DNA of 59,766 nucleotides from Bacteroidales bacterium (GCA_004555245.1 SFIS01000004.1:1-59766), one strand, 5' to 3'. Positions 1 through 9,099 are shown, counted from the stretch's first letter. Notes: generated from the sequence alone by a model not told the origin. Numbers and translations: made by a program.

Positions 1-256
1 ACATACGCGCATGAGGGCTTGGAATCCATATTTTTGTTTGAATTCATTGAACTGCAATGGGTTCAAACCGACTTTTTACGTTTATCGGACAACAATAAAA
101 GAAAATGTTAAAACACCTGCAAAACAAAATGTCACAACATCGTGCTATATCTTGGCAAAACGTCATGAAGACACTTCTTTGTTGTCTCTTGGTGTCATCC
201 GCCTTCTCCCTCCTTCCGCCGCTTCTCAAAGCACATAACCCTCCCGCCGACGAGAC
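1..256. other. Left-edge spacer, no supported gene
   Basis: I see no convincing gene here. A 38-codon reading frame at 165-281 on the plus strand begins with a signal-peptide-like stretch (MKTLLCCLLVSSAFSLL) but runs into the terminator hairpin of the opposite strand and has no recognisable promoter, so it is not called. Confidence 0.5.
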
Positions 257-292
257 AAAAAAATCCCGCAAGGTCTGTTGAACCCTGCGGGA
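257..292 (-). terminator. Intrinsic terminator (minus strand)
   Basis: Inverted repeat TCCCGCA...TGCGGGA (264-270 with 286-292). On the minus strand it is followed at once by seven T (complement of A 257-263). It lies downstream of the small acidic minus-strand ORF (361-576) and is its natural transcript end. Confidence 0.75.
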
Positions 293-360
293 CGCGTGTA
301 TGCAGTGTGTGTGATGTACTATAACTTAATTGATTTGACGTTATCTTTTGTACGACATAC

Positions 361-576
361 CTACCAGTAGTAGCCGTCCTCCTCCTCTTCTTCCTCGTCC
401 TCGTCGAAGAAGAACTAGGTTTGTTTGGTTGTCGGCATACCAACACCTTCACCAGTTTCAGGACCTGTTGCGCTGCCCGATACAGAAGTCCCAAGAATCT
501 GCTCCACCGTGATGTGGTGGAAGCATTGTATGTAGGGGGCTTGATAAGCCTTCTTGGGTTGTTTAAGTATTCTCAT
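361..576 (-). pseudogene. Small acidic-tail protein split by in-frame TAG
   Basis: ATG at 576 opens a 53-codon frame (begins MRILKQPKKAYQAPYIQ, includes a GTSVSGSATGPETGEG stretch) that stops at TAG 415-417. Directly in frame after the TAG come 17 codons reading FFFDEDEEEEEEDGYYW and a second TAG at 361-363. The basic N-terminus, Gly/Ser/Thr-rich middle and Asp/Glu-rich aromatic tail resemble the many short acidic hypothetical proteins I associate with Prevotella (recollection, not a search). The tail makes sense only in this frame, so the inner TAG is probably a nonsense mutation, a sequencing error or a read-through codon. Function is unknown. A terminator follows at 257-292. Confidence 0.6.
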
Positions 577-648
577 AATAGTGGTTTCTGTAAACGGTTA
601 AACAAAGTCGTGACAGGAAAGGTATGAAACAGCGGTCGCCTTCTATAA

Positions 649-711
649 AGAAAGAGGTGTATTCTATTCCTTGACAAAATTATTAATTTTATCTCGAATA
701 CACCTCTTTCT
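649..711 (-). terminator. 16-bp inverted repeat, probable terminator
   Basis: Perfect 16-bp arms (649-664 and 696-711) around a 31-nt AT-rich loop, 42 bp downstream of the stop codon of the large beta-helix protein. It is the likely end of the pectin-locus transcript. The T-run after it on the minus strand is short, and the long loop is unusual. Confidence 0.5.
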
Positions 712-752
712 GTGAGTTAAAAAGTGTTATGTGTGACTTTATGGACAACTTT

Positions 753-3700
753 TCAGCGTTTCTTGAACAGAATAGCGAGGGTTGCAGGGGCAATAGCGTC
801 GCCTTTCAGAGGGTTCAGCGAGCCGTCTTTCTGGTTCACGGCAAATGCCTTGGCACGGGCGGGGAGAGGGACGGCTGTCTCTGAATTGTTCATGATGAGC
901 GTGGCGTTGTCGCCTTCCATAGTATATACGCCGTCTTTCTCTCCTGCGGGACGCATCAGTGGCAGTGCCTCGGCGAGGCGCGTGTCTCTCAGGACGAGCG
1001 AAGGGCATGAGCCGCCTGCCATGACGACAGCCCAGGGATGGCGGTCGAAGGCTTTGGCATAGTACAGTACGGCTTTGCCGGGAAAGGCTGTGACGGCGTC
1101 GCGCACAGTGGTGTAGATGTCGCTGAAGTCCGGGTTGCCTGTGCGTGTGAGACGCAGATGCTGGCGTGGGGCGAGGTTCTTGCCGCCTTCGGGGGCGTAG
1201 AGCTTGCCGCCGTGACGATACCACTGCTCTATCTCCACTACATCGACGAGCATTGCAAGCGACGGCTGCTGCATGACGGCTGTCGTGACGTCAAGCGTAG
1301 CGTTGAGCACTACGTTGGCCTTGCGGTGGCGAAGTGTCTGCCATTCGTCGATGCAACGCAGCCAGAACTCTACGAAATGTGCCGGCCCGGTGTATTCTTC
1401 GCTGACTGAATGGAAGATGTTCCGTGCGTCGGCGGTGGCGTCGAGCACGTTCCAGATATACTGGCGGTAGATGTCGGCGCGTCCGGCGTTGCTTGTGTCG
1501 TAGAAGAGGTCGGCGGTGAAGATGCGCTTGTCGCCCGTGAACGGCACGGGTTCGAGGAACTGTGTGCCCTTACCCTTGTTCTCTCCCCACGACTGGATGT
1601 TGTTGCGCGAACGCCAAGGAGCGTCAACCCAGTGTGCGCCTGCCTCAAGGATGTTGTGCTGGAAGAAGTGCTGGTTGATCATTATCATACCCGGCGCCGC
1701 CTCGGCGAGGGCGTTGATGCGGTGGAAATACCAGGTGTTGAGGCGCGAGAGGTCGTAAAGCGACAGTCCGTCCCATGCCGTGCCTTCGCCCGAACGTGCT
1801 ATCGCCTGCTCGAAGAATGGCGGCCACACATTGCCGTCGGTGCGGCTGACGCGTTCGTGGTCGTCGCGGCGGCGGTCGTACCACAGGCCGTAGTTCTGGT
1901 TCCACACTGCGATGTTCTGACGTTCGACGACAGCCTTGAGGGTGTCGATGCGGTCAGTGCCGCCCCGTTGTTCTGTGCCCGGCACGAAGCGGGTGACAGC
2001 GTATGCCGCCTTGTCCATATAGGGATAGCGTGTGCGGCCGTTCCACCACGGCGTGCGATAGAATGTCCCGGCGAGCATCTTGCTGCCTGACATGAGGCGG
2101 CCGCCGCTGACAGAGATGGTGTCTTGGCTTTGTGCGGCTGCTGTCTCATGTGCTCTTCGACCTGGTCGAAGAGTACGAGAGAGGGCGGCTGCCGTCTCGC
2201 ACGAGGGCGGACAGCTTGTGTTGCAGCACGTGTCTGCCCATTCTTTCATCGTGATGCGGGGCATCAGGGCTTCGGCTGCCATCTGTGCGGCACGTTCGAC
2301 AGACGGAGAGGATGAGCCGTCGAGGTTGCGCATCAGCAGCCGGCAGCGCCGGTCGGCGGCTTCGCCGATACGTTGTGCGAGCTGATGGTGGAATATAGAG
2401 CGCGGCTGTGAGATGTGGTTGTTCGTCTCATACCATCTGCTGTCGCCCTGACAATATCCCCAGCAGCCCATCGCGAGGCAGCGGGCGTCGGCAGAGACAT
2501 CGTAGCAGTCGAGCCGTGAGGCGGCACACTGCCACATCAGAGAGTTTGCCGTGTTCCATCCGCCGCCCCAGTTGTCGAGCCCGAGGTTCTTGAACGAGAT
2601 GCTGCCGCCGTTGATGTTCACGTTGTCGAAGAGAAGGCCGGTGGCCCAGGAACTGACGGAACCGCTCATGCCGTGAGACTCTTCCGCCTCGCACTGTACG
2701 AAGGCGTTGGGTCCGGGAGCGCAGAAGCCGGCGGCGAAATCATTGATACCCTGCTCTGAATAGCATCTCTGGAACAGTGTCTTGCCTCCCATCGTGAGGA
2801 AGGTGCGGCGACGCCAGCCTCCTATCTCCGATGCCGGGGCGAACGACCGGCAGTCTTCTACTGTCACCTGCTGTGCATACCGCTGCACGATGACGGCAGA
2901 GCCGGCCATCCCGTAGAAGTCTGTGCGGCGCACCCAGCAGTCTTCTGCCGCGTCGATATATACTCCGTCCCACGGATGGTTCTCGTCTTTGGAGGACAGG
3001 GCAGTGGAGTGTATGGTGAGGTTCTCTACACCGCTGTCGTGTATTCGCCCCTTCCATTCGTACGTGAGGGCGTAGGCCCCGCCTTGTTCCGTATCGAGAG
3101 CGACGGTGAGCGGTGCGTCAATATCTATCTTCTGTATGCCGTCAGATGTGCCGTCCGCCGTTGCCGACGCAACATTGCGCATCCACCGGACATCCATCTC
3201 GCCCGCTTTCCATCCCCAATATGGCAGACTTCCGCCGAAGACGGAGCATCCGATGCCGGCAATCCATTCTTTTGTCGATGGGCGCACGATGATGAGTCGT
3301 GTGCCGGGGCGTAGCGTCTTGCCGCCCATGAGAGAGAGACTGCGGGAGTTGACGGGGACGTAAGGCGACGTGACGCGTAGCGTGTCGGTGATGCACAGGT
3401 CGTTCTTGCCTTCGATATACACTACGGCCCCGCGTTCCACGCCCGTTGTCTTCAATATTGTGGAGTGCCTGCCGGCACCGCGCAACACTACGCCTGACGC
3501 TGCGATGTGCAGCGGTCTGGATAGCGTGAACGTGCCTTCGCCGACAAGTACGGCACCACGCATCCCTGTCCGTTTGTCCGGCTTGAGCGACGAGACATAG
3601 TCGATGGCATTCTGAAGACGTTCGCTCTGGTCGCCCTCCTGCCATTCGACATAAATCTTTGCAGGCAGGTCGGGGATGCTGTCTGTCTGCTGGCGATAGC

Positions 3701-3869
3701 CGCAGAAGGAGAAGTCGAGCACACGGTTGCCGCGTTCGTCAGCGTTGTATGTCACTTCGCCTCCCTTCGTCACGACGATGGGAGCTGTTGTCTTGTCGTC
3801 TTTACCCGAAACATTATAGCACAGGGCAAGGGCGATGAATGATGTCAGTATGGATTGTATGTTCGGCAT
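753..3869 (-). CDS. Large secreted beta-helix protein of pectin locus
   Basis: 1038 aa with an N-terminal signal peptide (about residues 1-22, ending near NVSG). Residues about 70-470 show right-handed parallel beta-helix character: a pectate-lyase-like start (RLQNAIDYVSS, GEGTFTLSRPL, VVLRGAGRHSTIL), then repeated strand turns with Asn/Asp-Gly ladders. Residues about 480-1038 form a further region (Trp-rich, e.g. GENKGKGTQFLEPVP) that I cannot assign. It resembles the long Bacteroidetes beta-helix proteins of DUF4955-like type found in pectin loci, but that family name is from memory. Last gene of the run PL1-DUF3826-this; a 92-bp spacer with 22-bp direct repeats precedes DUF3826 in coordinate terms. 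Likely exported and acting on, or binding, galacturonan; activity unproven. Confidence 0.75.
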   Translation of the reverse strand: MPNIQSILTSFIALALCYNVSGKDDKTTAPIVVTKGGEVTYNADERGNRVLDFSFCGYRQQTDSIPDLPAKIYVEWQEGDQSERLQNAIDYVSSLKPDKRTGMRGAVLVGEGTFTLSRPLHIAASGVVLRGAGRHSTILKTTGVERGAVVYIEGKNDLCITDTLRVTSPYVPVNSRSLSLMGGKTLRPGTRLIIVRPSTKEWIAGIGCSVFGGSLPYWGWKAGEMDVRWMRNVASATADGTSDGIQKIDIDAPLTVALDTEQGGAYALTYEWKGRIHDSGVENLTIHSTALSSKDENHPWDGVYIDAAEDCWVRRTDFYGMAGSAVIVQRYAQQVTVEDCRSFAPASEIGGWRRRTFLTMGGKTLFQRCYSEQGINDFAAGFCAPGPNAFVQCEAEESHGMSGSVSSWATGLLFDNVNINGGSISFKNLGLDNWGGGWNTANSLMWQCAASRLDCYDVSADARCLAMGCWGYCQGDSRWYETNNHISQPRSIFHHQLAQRIGEAADRRCRLLMRNLDGSSSPSVERAAQMAAEALMPRITMKEWADTCCNTSCPPSCETAAALSRTLRPGRRAHETAAAQSQDTISVSGGRLMSGSKMLAGTFYRTPWWNGRTRYPYMDKAAYAVTRFVPGTEQRGGTDRIDTLKAVVERQNIAVWNQNYGLWYDRRRDDHERVSRTDGNVWPPFFEQAIARSGEGTAWDGLSLYDLSRLNTWYFHRINALAEAAPGMIMINQHFFQHNILEAGAHWVDAPWRSRNNIQSWGENKGKGTQFLEPVPFTGDKRIFTADLFYDTSNAGRADIYRQYIWNVLDATADARNIFHSVSEEYTGPAHFVEFWLRCIDEWQTLRHRKANVVLNATLDVTTAVMQQPSLAMLVDVVEIEQWYRHGGKLYAPEGGKNLAPRQHLRLTRTGNPDFSDIYTTVRDAVTAFPGKAVLYYAKAFDRHPWAVVMAGGSCPSLVLRDTRLAEALPLMRPAGEKDGVYTMEGDNATLIMNNSETAVPLPARAKAFAVNQKDGSLNPLKGDAIAPATLAILFKKR

Positions 3870-3888
3870 GGTTGTGGAATCAACTTGT

Positions 3889-3957
3889 CAGCTGTCAGCC
3901 CGAAAGCCTGCCAGCTCGTAAACTGTCGGCTGCCAGCTCGTAAACTTGTCAGTTGTA
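3889..3957. repeat. Degenerate short direct repeats in spacer
   Basis: Two 22-bp direct repeats starting TGCCAGCTCGTAAAC (3909-3930 and 3931-3952), with related GTCAGCTGTCAGC pieces on either side. They fill the gap between two genes of the pectin locus. Related GTTGACAGGTT-type repeats fill two other gene gaps (6404-6454 and 27009-27128). Confidence 0.7.
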
Positions 3958-3961
3958 ACGT

Positions 3962-4624
3962 CTATTTCTTCTCTCTCGCCTTCACGCGTTTCTGCCATTC
4001 CTCGTATTCTTTCGAGAGGTTGTAGCCGCGTTTCGAGAGATAGTTTGCGATGCGTCCCTTGTATTTGTTGAACACCTCGTGTTTCTGCTTGCTGCCTTCG
4101 GCATCTATTGCAAGTTCGCGTGCCTCTGTCAGCCATGCGTACATCTGCGCCTTCTCCTCGTCGGTGAGTGCCGGAATCTGGTCGAGATAGACATCGTATG
4201 TCACCTTCACCTTGTTGTATGTCATGGCGTCCTTTATGGCAGTGACTTCCTCTGGCGTGAGGTAGAGCGACAGCTGTGTGTCGAAGGCGAAGTGCGCGCG
4301 ATAAAGTCTTGAATCGCATTTCATGCGGGCAGCCTCTGTCGCAGTCTTCTTCTCTGAGCCTGTCAGCGAATCTTTGGCAAACTTCAGAGCCTTGTCGCGC
4401 TCCGTGTAGATGTCGTTTAGGAGGAAATATTTGTTTGCCACGATGTTGCGCACGGCTTCGTGCTTCTCGCCTGTGAGTTTCAGGGCAGAGATGTTCTTCG
4501 TGGCGCGTGTGATGATCGTTCTCACATAGGCTGTGTCACGCCCCTCGCTCTTCAGCGGCACCGTCTGTGCAGATGCCGTGAGAGAAACGAGAAGCGTCAC
4601 TATCAGTAATGATATGTTCTTCAT
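3962..4624 (-). CDS. DUF3826-family secreted protein
   Basis: 220 aa. I start at ATG 4624, which opens a clean signal peptide (MKNISLLIVTLLVSLTASAQ); the longer frame upstream adds 30 residues that overlap the preceding gene and spoil the signal. The mature part is helical and charged (LKLTGEKHEAVRNIVANKY, LTPEEVTAIKDAMTYNKVKV, YLSKRGYNLSKEYEEWQKRV). Size, export and position beside PL1/GH28 genes fit the DUF3826 family, a Bacteroidetes protein regularly found in pectin loci. No catalytic motif is visible. 28 bp separate it from the upstream PL1 gene, so it is co-transcribed. A role in binding or processing galacturonides is inference. Confidence 0.75.
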   Translation of the reverse strand: MKNISLLIVTLLVSLTASAQTVPLKSEGRDTAYVRTIITRATKNISALKLTGEKHEAVRNIVANKYFLLNDIYTERDKALKFAKDSLTGSEKKTATEAARMKCDSRLYRAHFAFDTQLSLYLTPEEVTAIKDAMTYNKVKVTYDVYLDQIPALTDEEKAQMYAWLTEARELAIDAEGSKQKHEVFNKYKGRIANYLSKRGYNLSKEYEEWQKRVKAREKK

Positions 4625-4652
4625 AATGTATGTTTCAGGAGTGTTCTTTGGT

Positions 4653-6383
4653 TCAATCCACCCCACCTTTCGCAGCGAGAGTGTCGTAGTTGTTGGCGAG
4701 GTTGCGCCAGTCAATCTTCACGCGTGGGTCGATGCCGTTGATGTATTTCTCGATGTTCGTGTATCCGTCGCCGTTGCAGTCGAGTATGGCGTCAGTCGGG
4801 TCGTTAGGGTTCAGCCCGTATTTCTTCTCCCATTCGTCTGGCATACCGTCGTTGTCAGAGTCTATGCGTGGCGTGCCGTGGTATTCGGGATAGCCTCCCA
4901 TTTGTCTTGGGTCTGTGATGATGCCGAGTTTGTAGGAATCTTTCGGCAGGCGGCGGTATTTGAACGAGCCGTCTTCAGCCTTCGATTTCTCCGCCAGTCC
5001 GCTCGTGTCGCCGTAGGGATTGTCTTTCGGCAGTTTCTTCTCGTAATATACCTTTCCCGTCCGCACCTCTTCAATGATGCGCTGATCTACTATGTCGCGT
5101 GTCGGTATTGTTGCTCCAGCGTTGTCGAGAACAAACTCATACGCCTTCTGTGCGCCCATAATCTGCACGTATGGCATAGCGAAGGGCTCGTCGGCTTTCA
5201 TCTGTGCGGTGTAGCCCTCTGTGTTCGGCTGGCTCTCCACCTGTATTCCTCCGTCCCAGTTGTCTCTTGTGACACGCTCGTTGCCCTCCATGATGTTTCC
5301 CGTAGCATATACACGGCCGTACTGCTTGTAGGAGAGTTTCGAGCGGCCTGATTCCGGTTTCAGGATGCGGTGTCCTATCGGGCTGTCTTTCGGCGTGAGG
5401 GGTCCGGGCTTGTAGTAGTTGTTGATGAAGTTGTACATCGCCTGATAGTCGCCTCCGTCCGACGAGCGGTGTACCCAGTTGAACACTACGTTGTTCACGA
5501 AGTTGAATATTCCGTTCCATCCTACAGAAGGGTTGCGTCCGGAGTTGTCCGCCCACAGGTTACGCATGAAGCAGCAGTTCTCGCCTCCGAGAGTAGAGCC
5601 GAATGCGTGGTTGTATGTGTCGAGAGCCTTTGCGGAGATGGAGTTCTGTATGGTGACGTTCACCGTTCCACGTTTCTCAGCCTTATAGTCTGCTCCGGGA
5701 TGCCACATGTGTCTGTAGAATGAGATGTTCTCGTCCAGTCCCCATTCTGCGGAGATATGGTCGAGCATGATGTTTCCGACGGGGTTTCCTCCGAAGGAGT
5801 CTTCGCGGTGGTGAGCGTATGTCTCTCCTCTGCGGAAGCGCATGTGTCTGATGATCACGTCGTGCGTATCCACTCCGAAGGTCTGCCCAGCCACGCAGAC
5901 GCCGTCGCCCGGTGCCGTCTGTCCCGCGATGGTAATGTACGGAGCCTGTATGATGAGCGGGCTTTCAAGACGTATGATTCCCGATACGTTGAACACCACG
6001 ATGCGTGCGCCGCCCGCTTCGCACGCCTCGCGTAGTGTGCCGGGTCCGCTGTCGGCGAGTGATGTCACGACATATACCTTGCCGCCTCGTCCGCCGAACG
6101 AGTACATACCTCCACCTTCCGCACCTGGGAATGCGGGTATCTTTGCCTGCGGCAGGTCGTCGGGTCTGCCGGCCCATGGCACGTATGGTCTGCCCTCGGC
6201 GTGTTCTTTCATCACGATGGGCTCGCATTGCGCCCATACCTCAGCCTGGTGTTTTGCCCACGAGGCTGTCATAGAATCAATCTTCGCCTTCGCTTCTTTG
6301 CTAAGCTGAGGATACTGTGCATAGCAAGGAAGAAGTGCGAATGTAAGTGGTAATGCTAATGTTGCTTTTTTCAGTAGGTTCAT
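4653..6383 (-). CDS. Pectate lyase, PL1 family
   Basis: 576 aa secreted protein: signal peptide 1-22 (LLPCYA|Q), helical linker, then a PL1-type parallel beta-helix from about residue 80 (IPAFPGAEGGGMYSFGGRGG, YVVTSLADSGPGTLREACEA, ITIAGQTAPGDGV, VIIRHMRFRRG, DHISAEWGLDENISFYRH). These are the signature blocks of Bacteroidetes PL1 pectate lyases, which cleave de-esterified homogalacturonan by Ca2+-dependent beta-elimination. The last about 70 residues carry a DSDNDGMPDEWE calcium-loop module typical of cell-surface polysaccharide enzymes. A paralogue with the same layout lies at 17369-19129. It follows the GH28 gene by 78 bp and precedes DUF3826. Confidence 0.93.
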   Translation of the reverse strand: MNLLKKATLALPLTFALLPCYAQYPQLSKEAKAKIDSMTASWAKHQAEVWAQCEPIVMKEHAEGRPYVPWAGRPDDLPQAKIPAFPGAEGGGMYSFGGRGGKVYVVTSLADSGPGTLREACEAGGARIVVFNVSGIIRLESPLIIQAPYITIAGQTAPGDGVCVAGQTFGVDTHDVIIRHMRFRRGETYAHHREDSFGGNPVGNIMLDHISAEWGLDENISFYRHMWHPGADYKAEKRGTVNVTIQNSISAKALDTYNHAFGSTLGGENCCFMRNLWADNSGRNPSVGWNGIFNFVNNVVFNWVHRSSDGGDYQAMYNFINNYYKPGPLTPKDSPIGHRILKPESGRSKLSYKQYGRVYATGNIMEGNERVTRDNWDGGIQVESQPNTEGYTAQMKADEPFAMPYVQIMGAQKAYEFVLDNAGATIPTRDIVDQRIIEEVRTGKVYYEKKLPKDNPYGDTSGLAEKSKAEDGSFKYRRLPKDSYKLGIITDPRQMGGYPEYHGTPRIDSDNDGMPDEWEKKYGLNPNDPTDAILDCNGDGYTNIEKYINGIDPRVKIDWRNLANNYDTLAAKGGVD

Positions 6384-6403
6384 TTCTTCTTATCTATTAT
6401 ATA

Positions 6404-6454
6404 GGTTGACAGGTTTTACGTGTTGACAGGTTTCCAAATTGTCGGGTTGTCAAC
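6404..6454. repeat. GTTGACAGGTTT short repeats in spacer
   Basis: GGTTGACAGGTTT (6404-6416) and TGTTGACAGGTTT (6421-6433) are direct repeats 17 bp apart, followed by the related inverted piece GTCGGGTTGTCAAC (6441-6454). They occupy the gap between the GH28 and PL1 genes. No promoter is recognised here. Confidence 0.6.
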
Positions 6455-6461
6455 TAAATCA

Positions 6462-7856
6462 TTATTCTTTCCATGTTATCGAGAATCGTCCGGCATCCTG
6501 CAGAATGATGTCGTGGTTTGATGGCGAGGCGATGTTCTCGAATGTCACGTCCTCTATCGGCGACTCCGGCAGGCCTATTGCTTTTGCAAACTCTTTTGTC
6601 TCGGAGACGGTGATGTCTTTGAAATGAATGTTACGGAAGAACGGCGTGAGCTTAGGGTCGTTGTCTCGGTTGAAACGTTCTGCAAGTTTTCCGACGTATG
6701 TCGCGGAGCCGAGCATGTCCCAATATATGGCTCTCCTCTTCGGATGTTTCATGCGTATGTTGTTGAAGTGGAGGTTCTCTCCACCTCCTCCTCTCGGTCG
6801 TCGTGTCTTGAAGTATATTCCGTATGACGATTCGTCGATGTCCACGTCGTACATATATACATTTCGTATGCCAGCCGCTGTCTCCGATCCTACCGTGAGT
6901 CCTCCAGCTCCCCGCTTTGCGTGGCAGTGTCTGATGACGACATTCTCCGTGGGCCGTGCCTTGAGCAGTCCGTCCATTCCGCGTCCCGCCTTCAGTGTGA
7001 AGCAGTCGTCGCCGCAGTCGAGAGTGGTATATTCGATGAGTGCGTTGCGCGACGAGTCGATGTCTATGCCGTCGGTGCGTGCAATGCCGTGGCTCTCCAC
7101 CGTCACGCCTCGTATGATGATGTTCTCGCAATATACGGGCACGATGTTCCAAAATATGGAGCCGGTGAATGTCACGCCCTCGAGCAGGATGTTCCGGCAG
7201 TTCATCGGTCCGAAGAAGACAGGCAGGCAAAGCGTGCCGTAGTATCTTCCGTTGGCGTTTCGTTCCGGCTTTCCTTCCATAGCGTCGAATCCGAAAGCGG
7301 CGCGTGGCTTGCTGCCGTCGAAGACACGGCCTGCAAGCGGAATGTCCTGTACGGCGTCAGGAATGCCCGCCATGGTGATGTCGAGTAGCTCGCAGTCGCG
7401 CTGCGGCGCCACCAATTTCCCTTTCCCTATGACAGCGATATTCTCCGCCCCGTCGGCGTATATCATCGCTCCCGGGCCGTAGATATCCACGCCTTCGTTG
7501 CGGCAGGCGACAGCGGGGAGATAGTCTTTCACCTCTCCGGAGAAGTGAAGCTCTGCGCCCTCGTCAATCTGAAGGCAGATATTGCTCTTCAGGTTGATGC
7601 GGCCGGTGAGCCATTTCCCTTTTGGTATGACGACCGTTCCGCCACCTTGCTTTGCGAGGCGGTCGATGTGTCGCTGTATGTCGCGTGATTTCTTCACCAC
7701 CGCCTTGCGTTTCGGGAAAGTGGGACGTTGCAGCTGTGGCATGGCGAAAGGAGCTTCGATGGGTTCAATCTCTTCGGGCATGGCGGCCGCAACACTCTGC
7801 CCGGAGGCGCAGAGAGGGAAGAGGGAGAGCAGAAGTATGGTCAGGATAGAATGCAT
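6462..7856 (-). CDS. GH28 polygalacturonase-like protein, altered active site
   Basis: 464 aa, signal peptide about 1-19, then a GH28 beta-helix. Three of the four GH28 blocks can be placed: TDGIDID with Asp262 and Asp265, CGDDC with Asp283/Asp284, and YGIYFKTRRPRGGGG with Lys350. The usual block with an active-site His (GHG followed by a small-residue IGS) reads RGAGGLTVGSE, putting Ala317 where His is expected, and the Arg of the R-x-K block is Tyr348. The Asn before TDG is Arg. The catalytic Asp set is intact, so hydrolase activity is likely, but substrate recognition may differ (exo-acting, rhamnogalacturonan or substituted galacturonan). It lies downstream of a secreted protein of unknown function and upstream of PL1. 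Confidence 0.88.
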   Translation of the reverse strand: MHSILTILLLSLFPLCASGQSVAAAMPEEIEPIEAPFAMPQLQRPTFPKRKAVVKKSRDIQRHIDRLAKQGGGTVVIPKGKWLTGRINLKSNICLQIDEGAELHFSGEVKDYLPAVACRNEGVDIYGPGAMIYADGAENIAVIGKGKLVAPQRDCELLDITMAGIPDAVQDIPLAGRVFDGSKPRAAFGFDAMEGKPERNANGRYYGTLCLPVFFGPMNCRNILLEGVTFTGSIFWNIVPVYCENIIIRGVTVESHGIARTDGIDIDSSRNALIEYTTLDCGDDCFTLKAGRGMDGLLKARPTENVVIRHCHAKRGAGGLTVGSETAAGIRNVYMYDVDIDESSYGIYFKTRRPRGGGGENLHFNNIRMKHPKRRAIYWDMLGSATYVGKLAERFNRDNDPKLTPFFRNIHFKDITVSETKEFAKAIGLPESPIEDVTFENIASPSNHDIILQDAGRFSITWKE

Positions 7857-7917
7857 GCAGTGTCTTTATAGTAGTTAGGTGTAAGGCAAAAGGAAGTGTC
7901 TGCTGTTTTCTTTTTTT

Positions 7918-7953
7918 ATATTATAGGAGGAGAGCAGCCTCCTCCTATAATAT
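7918..7953. terminator. 14-bp perfect hairpin between genes
   Basis: Perfect 14-bp arms (ATATTATAGGAGGA, 7918-7931 and 7940-7953) with an 8-nt loop, 17 bp after the stop of the 358-aa secreted protein. On the minus strand it is followed by A, not T, residues, so it may attenuate or stabilise the transcript rather than end it. No promoter was seen for the GH28 gene below, so some read-through seems necessary. Confidence 0.5.
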
Positions 7954-7969
7954 ATATAATAAGGTGTGA

Positions 7970-9046
7970 TTACTTCACGAATTTCTTTCCGTTCTTGATG
8001 ACGATGCCACGATAGCTGTCGCTCACCTGCTGGCCGGAGATGTTGTAGATGCGGTTGTCGGCAGAAGCGTTGTCTGTTGTGATGTCGCGGATGCCGGCAG
8101 AGCCGCCTGCGATGAACTCATATCCGAAGATGCCGGGCTGTGAGGTGCTGCTTAGGATATAGTATGTCTTGCCAGCCTGCACTTCGAATGTGAAGTAGCC
8201 GAAGAAAGGTCTGTTCTGTGGTGCGGCATTTTCAACGTCCTGCACAATCAGATAATTTTCGGTTAGTTTGTATTTGTTTGTGCCACAAGCGTTGCCGTCT
8301 GCGTCTTTTTCAAAAGTGTTGTTTTGCATGAAACCTACTATGTCGATGCTGCCCGGTGCAAGTGCCTGTTTTGTCTCGCCGTCGATAAAGTAGAGCGGAC
8401 GGCTTGCAAGATTCTTGTTCTGCCAGAGTGCCACTTTCAGTTTGCCATTAGCTTTTGTCGTGAAAAGGAAGTAGCATCCTTTTTTAGGCAACCATCCGCA
8501 TCCCGGTGTCCAATATGGTCCGTCATATACACGGTGTACGGCATCACCATCATTGTTATACTCGTAGAAGTCCTTGTACGACTGCGTCGGGTTGCCGTTC
8601 TTTGCAGAAGTGCCATAGAGGAATTGCGGGTCGCATCCAGCCACGTTGAGAGCCTCGTTGCCTGTCCACGAACCGTCCTCTCCAATCGTGCCGTTTCCTC
8701 TCTTCTGCCATGCATCAGTTGCAGAAGCGTCGGCGTTTGGTGTAGAGACGGCCTTCAGATTGACATTTGCCGTAGCATATTCCCAGATGTATGTCTTCAA
8801 TGTCACCGGTACGCCGTCGGCTGCAACGACATCAGAAGCTCCTGCATCTTGTGTGCCTTCAGGGTATATCTTCTTATCTTGGCTTACGATAAAGAAATTC
8901 GGGTCTGACAAGTCGATAGGGTTGGCAATTGCGTTGGCAATCTTAGTCTGCACATCATCAGATGCTACAGACATGATTTCTCTTTCCTGTGCGCTGACAG
9001 AGACAACAGCAGCAAATGCTGCGCAAAGAGTAAAGATTTTTTTCAT
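7970..9046 (-). CDS. Secreted protein of unknown function, C-terminal tail
   Basis: 358 aa with a signal peptide (MKKIFTLCAAFAAVVSVSAQ). The body is rich in aromatic and Gly residues (YDGPYWTPGCGWLPKKGCYF, FGYFTFEVQAGKTYYILSS) and looks like a beta-sandwich surface or carbohydrate-binding protein; I recognise no family. The last about 28 residues (RIYNISGQQVSDSYRG, ending NGKKFVK) match the tail type also found on the GH53 and GH13 proteins in this window. It has its own promoter (9100-9131) and is preceded by a terminator after susD, so it can be expressed apart from the SusC/D operon. A glycan-binding role is inference from position. Confidence 0.7.
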   Translation of the reverse strand: MKKIFTLCAAFAAVVSVSAQEREIMSVASDDVQTKIANAIANPIDLSDPNFFIVSQDKKIYPEGTQDAGASDVVAADGVPVTLKTYIWEYATANVNLKAVSTPNADASATDAWQKRGNGTIGEDGSWTGNEALNVAGCDPQFLYGTSAKNGNPTQSYKDFYEYNNDGDAVHRVYDGPYWTPGCGWLPKKGCYFLFTTKANGKLKVALWQNKNLASRPLYFIDGETKQALAPGSIDIVGFMQNNTFEKDADGNACGTNKYKLTENYLIVQDVENAAPQNRPFFGYFTFEVQAGKTYYILSSTSQPGIFGYEFIAGGSAGIRDITTDNASADNRIYNISGQQVSDSYRGIVIKNGKKFVK

Positions 9047-9099
9047 ATTGAATATGTTTTAGTTAGTAATATTATAGTATCGATGTATAAAAGCTTTCA

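Noticed and set aside
165..281. 38-codon plus-strand ORF with a signal-like start
   Set aside because: Runs into the terminator of the opposite strand, no promoter, no recognised family; may be chance.
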